Shown: one piece after another, positions 1 through 6,717 of the stretch
How the letters are laid out: the number at the start of each line of letters is the position of its first letter
Position numbering within the stretch: the first letter of the stretch is position 1
Origin: an uncultured Collinsella sp.
GTDB lineage: Bacteria > Actinomycetota > Coriobacteriia > Coriobacteriales > Coriobacteriaceae
Direction: 5' to 3'
Assembly: GCA_958446785.1 (NCBI GenBank)
Contig: CAUCXP010000018.1
Span: forward strand, 1 to 13,305
Length of the DNA: 13,305 nt
The notes under the pieces: generated by a model
What the model saw: the letters and a program-made list of their open reading frames with translations, nothing else
The model's database searches: none
Told to the model about the DNA's origin: nothing
Position numbers and translations under genes: made by a program

Positions 1-30
1 TCATAACCATATGCAGCAGCAAACGCAGTG

Positions 31-1326
31 ATGGCTGCCATCATGGCCTGCCCCAAGGGCGGGCGCGTGCTGATCCCCGCCGGCAACTACCGCATCAAGT
101 CCCTCTTCCTTAAGAGCAATATCAACATCGAGCTTGCCGAGGGCGCGGTGCTGCTGGCCCGCCACGACCGCGCCGCGCTTGCCTACATTCCGGGCACGGT
201 CACGGGTGACGAGGGGGCTGGGTACGCCGGCACCGATATGCTGCCCCTGGGCCGTTGGGAGGGCGAGAGCTTCTCGACCTACTGTTCGACCTTTACGGGC
301 CTGAGCGTGCACGACGTGTGCATCTATGGCCGCGGCGCCATCGACGGCCAGACCGATTTTGCCGAGGACAACTGGTGGAACAAGGACTTTAAGAACATCT
401 TCCGTCCCGAGGAGGGTCGCGAGATCGCCCGCCCGCGCATGATCTTCCTGTCCGAGTGCGAAAACGTGAGTCTTGCCGGCTTTACCGTGCGCAACAGCCC
501 GGCGTGGAATATCCATCCCATTCTGTGCGAGCACGTCGATGCCCTGTGCCTGTCCATCGAGGGTCCCAAGAACTCCCACAACACCGACGGTTTCGATCCC
601 GAGAGCTGCGGTTTTGTCCGCATCCTTGGCTGTCAGTTCTCGGTGGGCGACGACTGCATCGCCATCAAGAGCGGCAAACTGGGCATTGAACCCGAGCTCC
701 GTCCCGCCACGCACGACGTGCTGATCTCGCACTGCTACATGCACGACGGCCACGGCGCTGTGGTGCTGGGATCCGAGGCCGCCGGCGGCATCAAGGACCT
801 CACCGTGAGCAAGTGCCTCTTTGAGCGCACCGACCGCGGCCTGCGCGTCAAGACACGCCGCGGACGCGGCAAGGACGCCGTCAACGAGGGCATCACCTTC
901 GAGCACATTCGCATGGATAAGGTGCTCACGCCCTTCGTGGTCAACTCGTTCTACTTCTGCGACAAGGACGGCAAGACCGACTACGTGCAGTCTCGCGAGG
1001 CGCTGCCCGTCGACGACCGTACGCCCGGCTTTGGCGCCACGACGTTTTGCGATATCGAGGCCACCAACTGCCATGCGGCCGCGGCCTATATCACGGGCCT
1101 TCCCGAGAGCAAGGTGACGCGCCTGACGTTCCAGGATGTCCATGTGACCTTTGCCGCCGATGCCGAGCCCTTTGTGCCGGCCATGGCCTGCGGCGTGGAG
1201 CCCATGGTGCGCCAGGGCATCATCGCGCAGAACGTGAAAGTCCTCGACCTGCAGAACGTGCGCATCGAGGGTCAGGATGGCGACGAGCTGCAGCTGCAAA
1301 ACGTCGACAAGGTTATCCGCGCGTAG
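31..1326 (+). CDS. GH28 polygalacturonase-like glycoside hydrolase, N-terminus broken or truncated
   Basis: GH28 enzymes hydrolyse alpha-1,4 bonds between galacturonic acid units of pectin in a right-handed beta-helix. Numbered from ATG 31, the family signatures are all present: NTD (N184-D186), the GDD pair (D207, D208), GHG (G240-G242) and RVK (R272-K274) in place of the usual RIK. The active site therefore looks intact. The reading begins inside the conserved helix that precedes ACPKGGRVLIPAG, so the usual 20-30 N-terminal residues (first strand and cap) are missing. A TAA at 4-6 is in frame just upstream, and there is no Shine-Dalgarno sequence before GTG 28 or ATG 31. Either the gene is frameshifted near the window edge or it is truly shortened. 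No signal peptide is visible in what remains. It is the first gene of a + strand pectin cluster. GH28 membership is very secure; exo versus endo action and the true start are not. Confidence 0.9.
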   Translation: MAAIMACPKGGRVLIPAGNYRIKSLFLKSNINIELAEGAVLLARHDRAALAYIPGTVTGDEGAGYAGTDMLPLGRWEGESFSTYCSTFTGLSVHDVCIYGRGAIDGQTDFAEDNWWNKDFKNIFRPEEGREIARPRMIFLSECENVSLAGFTVRNSPAWNIHPILCEHVDALCLSIEGPKNSHNTDGFDPESCGFVRILGCQFSVGDDCIAIKSGKLGIEPELRPATHDVLISHCYMHDGHGAVVLGSEAAGGIKDLTVSKCLFERTDRGLRVKTRRGRGKDAVNEGITFEHIRMDKVLTPFVVNSFYFCDKDGKTDYVQSREALPVDDRTPGFGATTFCDIEATNCHAAAAYITGLPESKVTRLTFQDVHVTFAADAEPFVPAMACGVEPMVRQGIIAQNVKVLDLQNVRIEGQDGDELQLQNVDKVIRA

Positions 1327-1363
1327 GGTAGTGCTCCTGCACAAGTGAATACGGCATGTTGAG

Positions 1364-1399
1364 GCGTGCGACGGTCGGGTCTGCCCGGCTGTCGCACGC
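1364..1399 (+). other. Strong intergenic hairpin between GH28 and pectin methylesterase genes
   Basis: The outer arms GCGTGCGAC and GTCGCACGC are perfect complements. Seven further inner pairs (two of them G-U) close on a TCTG tetraloop, giving a stem of about 16 bp. It lies 38 nt after the GH28 stop and 58 nt before the next ATG. No T-run follows, so it is a poor intrinsic terminator. An mRNA processing or stability element, or a Rho-linked pause, would fit. Confidence 0.6.
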
Positions 1400-1457
1400 A
1401 ATCTATAGGTGCCGGCATTGCATGGTGGGTGTTCTGTGACAGAAAGCGTAATGACAG

Positions 1458-3623
1458 ATGAGTGGTAAAGAGCAGCTCTTTGAGGTATCGCTCGAACGCG
1501 AAGGCGCGTATCGCAGCATTTCGGCGGCGCTCGAGGCGGCGGAGCGGTGCGTGTCCGATACGACCGTGCCGGTGCGTGTGCTGGTGGTGCCGGGCGAGTA
1601 TCGCGAGCAGGTCGAAATTCGTCGTCCGCATGTGACGCTCGAGGGCGAGACGGCCGACAGCGTGCGTATCGTGGGAGGCCTGGGTGCCAAGATGCCTTCG
1701 GAAGATGGTAGCGGCCAGGATGGAAGACTCGGCACCTTCCGTACGTACACGGTGCTGGTCGATGCCGACGACGTGACGCTTGCGGGTCTAACAATCGAAA
1801 ACAACGCCGGTGATGGGCGCGAGGTCGGCCAGGCGATTGCCCTGTATGCCGATGGTGACCGCCTGGTTGTCGATGCCTGCTGCATTAAGGGACACCAGGA
1901 CACGCTCTTTTTGGGGCCGCTGCCGCCGCGCGAGGCCAAGCCGGGCGGCTTTATAGGCCCCAAGCAGTTCGCCCCGCGCCGCGTGGGGCGGCAGTATTTT
2001 CGACGTTGCCGGATCGAGGGCGATGTCGACTTTATCTTTGGCGGCGCGCGTGCCTACTTTGAGGGGTGTGAGATTCGCTCGCTCAACCGCGATATGGATG
2101 TCAACGGGTATGTAACGGCAGCCTCCACGCCCCAGGGCGAGCCGTACGGATTTGTGTTTCATGGCTGTTCGTTTACAGCCGATGAGGGCATTGCCCCCGG
2201 ATCGGTCTATCTGGGTCGTCCATGGCGCGAGTGGGCCCAGACCGTTTTGCTCGAATGCTGGCTGGGCCCCCATATTTCACTCGAGGGTTGGTGGGATTGG
2301 AATAAGCCAGCGGCACATGACGGCACCCTGTATGCCGGCGGTGCCCTGTTTGGCCCGGCGGGTGATACTGCCGCTTGGGTGCCGTGGGCGCATTGCCTGA
2401 CCGGTCAGGATTCCGAACGCTATGCGCGTGACCGAGTGCTTGCCGGCACGGATGGTTGGGATCCCGAGGGCGGCGACGGTGATGCGGTAGAGACGGCCGG
2501 GCTATCTGCCAATGGCCGCACCGTGCACATCGAGACGTACTACGAGGACGAACCTGCGCTGCGCGCCCGACTGAAGCGCGAGGGGCGCTCGGCCGCATTT
2601 ACGGGCAAGACTCCCACAGACTTTGAGGCATGGAAGGCTGCGACCAGGACTCGTCTGTACGATATTTTGGGTCTTTCGCTTATGGACCGCGCCCCGATTG
2701 AGATTCGTGAGCTCAATCGCGTGCGGGTTGCCGGCAGCATCGTGCGTACTCATGCGGTGCTGCAGGTTGAGCACGATGTGTGGATGCCGTTTTACCTGTT
2801 GGAGCCGTCCCGCCCCAAGCTTGACGAGCGGGGACTCAAGCGCTGCTATATCTGCCCGCATGGTCACCAGGGGGCGGGTGCTGCAAGCATAGCCGGCGTT
2901 GCGGGCGTGCCGGCGGTCGACGATGCCGTGCGTAAGTTCAATTACGACTACGGTCTGCGTTTGGCGCGCATGGGTTATGTGACCGTCTGCCCCGATGCGC
3001 GTGGTTGGGGATACCGTCGTGACTGGAAGGGTCAGGGCGACGACGAGAACAGCTACCTGCGCGGTACGTGTCTGAATCAAGCACGTATGGCCGAGCCGCT
3101 GGGTCTTACGGTCGCGGGCCTCAACGCCTGGGACAACATGCGCTTGATTGATTACTTGGAGACACGCGGTGACATTGCCATGGACGACCTGGGCTGCTTT
3201 GGTTTTTCGGGCGGCGGTTACATGACGTTGTACCTGTCCGCGCTCGACCCGCGCGTGCGCAAGGCGTTTGTCTCGGGCTATCTGTACGGCGTTGATGATT
3301 CGCTACTGCACCTCAACGGCAATTGCAGCTGCAATTACACGCCTGGACTCTGGCGTCTGCTCGACATGGGCGACATTGCATCGCTTGTCGCGCCACGGCC
3401 GCTCTTGGTTCAGAGCTGCGAGAAAGACCATCTCAACGGCGCCCGCGGGCTTGCGAACGTAGACGAGCAGCTCGATATCGTTCGCGACGCCTACGCGCTG
3501 CTGGGCAAGGACGAAAACCTTCTGCACGAGGTCTGCCCGGGTGGACACCACCTGGGCGTGGCGCATCTTGCCGAGGATATCGAATGGCTCGATTCGCAAG
3601 TTGCGGAATACGCCCACGCATAG
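1458..3623 (+). CDS. Bifunctional pectin esterase: CE8 pectin methylesterase fused to an alpha/beta-hydrolase domain
   Basis: This 721-residue protein has two catalytic modules. Residues ~10-340 are a CE8 pectin methylesterase beta-helix, which removes methyl esters from galacturonate. Its signatures are GHQDTL (Q147, acid/base D148), GDVDFIFG (nucleophile D191) and YLGRPWR (R254). Residues ~390-721 are an alpha/beta hydrolase of the dienelactone/acetyl-esterase type: CPHGHQG (466-472, oxyanion region), GFSGGG (nucleophile S584), EKDH (D657) and CPGGHH (H697 or H698). The second domain is plausibly an acetyl esterase acting on acetylated pectin; its substrate is inferred from context only. 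There is no signal peptide, unlike typical secreted methylesterases, so it should act on imported oligomers. The start is ATG 1458 with a weak purine-rich stretch upstream; ATG 1451 is out of frame. The next gene begins 68 nt after its stop. Confidence 0.93.
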   Translation: MSGKEQLFEVSLEREGAYRSISAALEAAERCVSDTTVPVRVLVVPGEYREQVEIRRPHVTLEGETADSVRIVGGLGAKMPSEDGSGQDGRLGTFRTYTVLVDADDVTLAGLTIENNAGDGREVGQAIALYADGDRLVVDACCIKGHQDTLFLGPLPPREAKPGGFIGPKQFAPRRVGRQYFRRCRIEGDVDFIFGGARAYFEGCEIRSLNRDMDVNGYVTAASTPQGEPYGFVFHGCSFTADEGIAPGSVYLGRPWREWAQTVLLECWLGPHISLEGWWDWNKPAAHDGTLYAGGALFGPAGDTAAWVPWAHCLTGQDSERYARDRVLAGTDGWDPEGGDGDAVETAGLSANGRTVHIETYYEDEPALRARLKREGRSAAFTGKTPTDFEAWKAATRTRLYDILGLSLMDRAPIEIRELNRVRVAGSIVRTHAVLQVEHDVWMPFYLLEPSRPKLDERGLKRCYICPHGHQGAGAASIAGVAGVPAVDDAVRKFNYDYGLRLARMGYVTVCPDARGWGYRRDWKGQGDDENSYLRGTCLNQARMAEPLGLTVAGLNAWDNMRLIDYLETRGDIAMDDLGCFGFSGGGYMTLYLSALDPRVRKAFVSGYLYGVDDSLLHLNGNCSCNYTPGLWRLLDMGDIASLVAPRPLLVQSCEKDHLNGARGLANVDEQLDIVRDAYALLGKDENLLHEVCPGGHHLGVAHLAEDIEWLDSQVAEYAHA

Positions 3624-3691
3624 CCCCTCGGATGTTGTGAATGAACGGTATGTACCTGTATGACCGCCGGTGTGCGGGTGAGGAGAAGAAT

Positions 3692-4360
3692 ATGGAAACG
3701 AAAAACTTGAGCGAATCGACCGTCTGCTGCTTTGGCGATTCGACCACCTGGGGCGATAACGGATGCGGCGGGGGAGGCAACGACATCTCTTGGACCTCGC
3801 ACCTGGGTGCGCTGCTGGGCGGCGCTACGATCGAGAACTTTGGTATTAAGGGTTCGCGTATTGCCGTCAAGGCCGACCGTAGCGATTCGTTTGTTGAGCG
3901 CTTGGACGGCATCGATCACACGGCAGATATCTGCATCGTCTTTGGCGGCGTTAACGACTTTAGCCGTAACGTGCCGTTGGGAGAGCTGGGCAGCACGGAC
4001 GTGCACGAGTTCTACGGTGCGCTCGACTACCTGATCCGCACCATCACGGCGCGCTCGCCTCAGGCAAAGCTGATGTTTATGACGCCGTGCAAGACGAGCG
4101 GCAAACACGAGAAGGATATTCCGGCAAGCAACGAGGCCAACCATCTGGGCCTGACGCAAGACGCCTATGTGCGCGCGATGCTGGAGGTCTGCGATCGCTA
4201 CTCGGTGCCGGTGATCGACCTGTATGCGCAAAGCGGCATCAGCCCGTTTTTGCCGGAGCACCGCGAGCTCTACATGCCGGACGGTCTGCATTACAGCCCT
4301 GCCGGCTATGAGCGCCTGGCGCATCGCATCGCTGCGGGCCTCACCGCCGTTTGCCGTTAA
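3692..4360 (+). CDS. SGNH/GDSL-family esterase, probable pectin acetylesterase
   Basis: A 222-residue SGNH hydrolase. Block I is CFGDSTTWG (nucleophile S17), block II falls around GIKGS (51-55), block III is GGVND (N88) and block V is DGLHYSPAG (D197, H200), so the full Ser-Asp-His set and the oxyanion Asn are present. Such enzymes remove acetyl groups from carbohydrates. Rhamnogalacturonan acetylesterases (CE12) belong to this superfamily, and its place between a pectin methylesterase and a GH105 supports that role by inference. The chosen ATG follows a good Shine-Dalgarno (GAGGAG) at suitable spacing; an upstream in-frame ATG at 3641 lacks one and adds an unconserved tail. There is no signal peptide. 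It appears to be the last gene of the first pectin unit, followed by an inverted repeat and the promoter region of the next. Confidence 0.88.
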   Translation: METKNLSESTVCCFGDSTTWGDNGCGGGGNDISWTSHLGALLGGATIENFGIKGSRIAVKADRSDSFVERLDGIDHTADICIVFGGVNDFSRNVPLGELGSTDVHEFYGALDYLIRTITARSPQAKLMFMTPCKTSGKHEKDIPASNEANHLGLTQDAYVRAMLEVCDRYSVPVIDLYAQSGISPFLPEHRELYMPDGLHYSPAGYERLAHRIAAGLTAVCR

Positions 4361-4373
4361 AAGTTTGCCGTTC

Positions 4374-4413
4374 ACGGGGATTATAGGGTTAACGTTCACC
4401 CTATAATCCCCGT
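4374..4413. repeat. Perfect 15-bp inverted repeat with an operator-like loop
   Basis: The arms ACGGGGATTATAGGG (4374-4388) and CCCTATAATCCCCGT (4399-4413) are exact complements around a 10-nt loop. It lies 13 nt after the SGNH esterase stop. No T-run follows on either side, so classical intrinsic termination is doubtful. The loop holds the AACGTT core shared with other sites here, so the structure may combine a 3'-end hairpin with a regulator-binding site for the GH105 promoter. Confidence 0.7.
4387..4400. promoter_or_regulatory. Candidate operator site 1 upstream of the GH105 operon
   Basis: GGTTAACGTTCACC is a 14-bp palindrome with one mismatched pair and a central CpG. It differs by one base from the perfect palindrome GTGAACGTTCAC found upstream of the dehydrogenase gene at 12044. 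It sits at the top of the 15-bp inverted repeat. The role is inferred from motif sharing. Confidence 0.45.
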
Positions 4414-4427
4414 TCGCGTTACACTAG

Positions 4428-4441
4428 GGGAAACGTTCACC
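4428..4441. promoter_or_regulatory. Candidate operator site 2 upstream of the GH105 operon
   Basis: GGGAAACGTTCACC repeats the right half of site 1 exactly (AACGTTCACC) and lies 27 nt before the GH105 start codon. The two cores are 41 bp apart centre to centre, about four helical turns, so bound proteins would face the same side of the DNA. A weak -10-like TACACT at 4420-4425 lies just upstream. Binding is inferred. Confidence 0.45.
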
Positions 4442-4467
4442 CATCAATAACGTCAGAGGGGACAGCA

Positions 4468-5706
4468 ATGGGTTGCAATCAGATTCTGGACCGTTATATC
4501 GAGCAGTTGATCGAGACCTCTACGCCTCAGGCGCCGGCCTGGAATATCGAAAAGCTTCGCGCCGGCAAGGAGAACACCTGGAATTACATTGACGGCTGCA
4601 TGATCAAGGCGCTCATCGAGCTGTACGAGATCACCGGCGAGCAGCGTTACCTGACCTTCGCCGACGACTATATCGACTTCTTTGTCCAGGATGACGGCAC
4701 CATCAAGCATTACGATCCCCAGGAGTACAACCTCGACAACGTCAACGCGGGCAAAACCCTCTACAAACTCTATGACCTGGTGGGCAAGCCCAAGTACCGT
4801 GCCGCCATGGATACCATCTACCGTCAGCTCGAGACCCAGCCGCGTACCAAAGAGGGTGTGTTTTGGCACAAAGCCGTCTACCCCAACCAGATCTGGCTCG
4901 ACGGCATGTACATGGCGCAGCCGTTCTACATGCAGTACGAGCTGAGCTTCCACAACCGCCGTGCCTGCTCGGATAGCTTCCATATGTTCCAGGTGGTGCA
5001 CGACCTGATGCGCAACCCCCTCAACGGCCTGTACTATCACGCCTACGACGCGAGCCGCAAGCAGTTCTGGTGCGATCCCGTCACCGGCCTTTCGGCCAAC
5101 TTCTGGCTGCGCGCCGAGGGCTGGTTCGCCATGGCGCTCATCGATACCTGGGAGCTCATGCCGCCCTCGATGTCGGCCGAGAAGGACGAGATCCGCAAGA
5201 TGTTCCACGACCTGATCGACGCCATGCTGCCGTATCAGGACGAGAAGACCGGCATGTGGCACCAGGTCATCAACCTGCCCAATATCGCCCCCAACTATCT
5301 GGAGGAGTCGGGCAGCGCCATCTTTTCCAACGCCATCATGAAGGGCGTGCGCCTGGGCGTGCTGGGCGAGCGCTACTACCAGTACGGCCGCCGTGCGTTT
5401 GACGGCATCTGCGACACGTGCCTGTCCGAGCGCGACGGACAGCTGGCGCTCGACAACATCTGCCTGGTGGCGGGTCTTGGCAACACCGCGCACCGCGAGG
5501 GCACGTTTGGCTACTACATGAGCGAGCCCGTCGTCAAAAACGACGCGAAGGGCGTGGCGCCGCTGGTGCTCGCCTATATCGAGACTATGCATCATGACAA
5601 GTTGGCCGGTAAGCGCGATCCGCTCGCCCCTTCGGGCGTGTGCTCCATCGATGACCCGTTTGGCGGCTACACGCCGGGCATCAATGCTCATAAGGGGCGT
5701 GAATAG
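4468..5706 (+). CDS. GH105 unsaturated rhamnogalacturonyl/galacturonyl hydrolase
   Basis: GH105 (YteR/YesR-like) enzymes are cytoplasmic (alpha/alpha)6-barrel hydrolases. They remove the 4,5-unsaturated uronic acid left at the non-reducing end of pectin oligosaccharides after lyase cleavage. The protein has 412 residues, slightly longer than YteR. The diagnostic block IWLDGMYMAQPF carries the catalytic aspartate at D145, and the N-terminal TWNYIDGCMIKALIELYEITG matches the first barrel helices. The start ATG follows a strong Shine-Dalgarno (AGAGGGGA) at 6-nt spacing. It opens the second + strand unit, and its stop overlaps or abuts the next gene's start. Two AACGTTCAC sites lie upstream. Its presence implies a pectate or rhamnogalacturonan lyase elsewhere, since GH28 hydrolysis does not make unsaturated ends. 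Family assignment is secure; the choice between galacturonyl and rhamnogalacturonyl linkage is open. Confidence 0.93.
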   Translation: MGCNQILDRYIEQLIETSTPQAPAWNIEKLRAGKENTWNYIDGCMIKALIELYEITGEQRYLTFADDYIDFFVQDDGTIKHYDPQEYNLDNVNAGKTLYKLYDLVGKPKYRAAMDTIYRQLETQPRTKEGVFWHKAVYPNQIWLDGMYMAQPFYMQYELSFHNRRACSDSFHMFQVVHDLMRNPLNGLYYHAYDASRKQFWCDPVTGLSANFWLRAEGWFAMALIDTWELMPPSMSAEKDEIRKMFHDLIDAMLPYQDEKTGMWHQVINLPNIAPNYLEESGSAIFSNAIMKGVRLGVLGERYYQYGRRAFDGICDTCLSERDGQLALDNICLVAGLGNTAHREGTFGYYMSEPVVKNDAKGVAPLVLAYIETMHHDKLAGKRDPLAPSGVCSIDDPFGGYTPGINAHKGRE

Positions 5707-5707
5707 C

Positions 5708-6613
5708 GTGGGGGCCATTACTCCGGGCGTGCGTTTACACGACCTTCCGCAGGGGACCGTCGAGGAACGCATTCGCATGGCAGGAGAGCTGGGCTTTTCG
5801 TGCATTCAGCTGCCGAGCAAGGTGCTCTACGCATCAATGGGAATCGATCGATGCGGTCTGACCTGCGAGCTCGCCGAGCATTTGCGTGCGGTGCTCGATG
5901 AGGCGGGCGTTTCGGTCGCCGTGCTCGGCTGTTATAAGAATCTGGCGACGCCCGATCGACAACAGCTCACGGATAGCTTTGCCGAGTACGAGGCGTGCTT
6001 GAACTTTGCTCAGATGCTCGGCGGCTGTCCGGTTGGCACCGAGACCGGTCGTCCCAATGCGCAGAACCGCGTTGCTGACGACCGTATGACCGACGAGGCA
6101 CTCGATGCGTTTATGGATGGACTCGCGCGCGTCTGCGAGTGCGCCGAGGCCGTGGGTGGGCAAATACTGATCGAGCCCGGCTGGAACGAGACGGTCAATA
6201 CGCCCGAGCGTTGCCGCGAGGTTCTGGAGCGCGTTTCGAGCCCGGCGCTCGGCGTGATCTACGACCCGGTGTCGCTGCTGCATCCCAGCGTCGTTGGCGA
6301 GGCGCAGGAAATCACCGCGCGTATGCTCTACTTATGCGGCAGTAAGATTCGCGTGCTGCACGCCAAGGATTTTGAGGTCGTCGACAACGAGGACGAAGCC
6401 GGCTGGTGCGATGGTACGGGTTCTCGCCTGGTGTGCCACGGCGTGGGCGAGACGGGCCGCTATGACTTTGAGCCCGTGGTGGCCTGGGCGGCTGCCGCCT
6501 GTTCGGGGATTCCTTGTGTGGTCGAGAACAGCGTGCCGGCGACGGCGGCTAGCTGCCTGGCGACACTCGAGCGCATGTCCGCTCGCTGCGGGGCTCCGCA
6601 TCGCGAGATATAG
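5708..6613 (+). CDS. Sugar phosphate isomerase/epimerase-like TIM-barrel protein (AP endonuclease 2 fold)
   Basis: A protein of about 301 residues of the xylose-isomerase-like TIM-barrel superfamily (IolE/IolI/tagatose epimerase type). Expected metal ligands appear in order, numbered from GTG 5708: E156 (IEPGW), D186 (IYDPV), H218 (VLHAKD) and E273 (VVENS), with K220 near the site. Members isomerise or epimerise keto sugars, or process inositol derivatives; the substrate here is not recognisable. GTG 5708 was chosen because AAGGGG lies 10 nt upstream and the first barrel strand (ITPGVRLHDL) follows at once. ATG 5684 is in frame but overlaps the GH105 gene by 23 nt and lacks a ribosome site. 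Tight coupling to GH105 suggests a role with a pectin-derived sugar. The superfamily is confident; the function is not. Confidence 0.85.
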   Translation: MGAITPGVRLHDLPQGTVEERIRMAGELGFSCIQLPSKVLYASMGIDRCGLTCELAEHLRAVLDEAGVSVAVLGCYKNLATPDRQQLTDSFAEYEACLNFAQMLGGCPVGTETGRPNAQNRVADDRMTDEALDAFMDGLARVCECAEAVGGQILIEPGWNETVNTPERCREVLERVSSPALGVIYDPVSLLHPSVVGEAQEITARMLYLCGSKIRVLHAKDFEVVDNEDEAGWCDGTGSRLVCHGVGETGRYDFEPVVAWAAAACSGIPCVVENSVPATAASCLATLERMSARCGAPHREI

Positions 6614-6717
6614 CATTGGCTTTTGCCGTGGCGGCATATTGAGTTTGCTTGACTGGGGGGCGGCGGTGAAGGGTTTTTATCGTCGCCTCATTGGATTACA
6701 TCAAAAAGGGGAGTTGC

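Noticed and set aside
1..1794. 597-codon open frame on the - strand opposite GH28 and the methylesterase
   Set aside because: It mirrors genes with complete catalytic motifs; long antisense frames are expected from GC-rich third positions, and the translation is low in recognisable structure.
4402..4407. TATAAT as the GH105 promoter -10 box
   Set aside because: It is part of the inverted-repeat arm and no acceptable -35 lies 16-18 bp upstream on either strand; left as a possibility only.
4453..5805. 450-codon - strand frame opposite GH105
   Set aside because: Shadow of the GH105 gene; the + strand frame has the catalytic motif and ribosome site.
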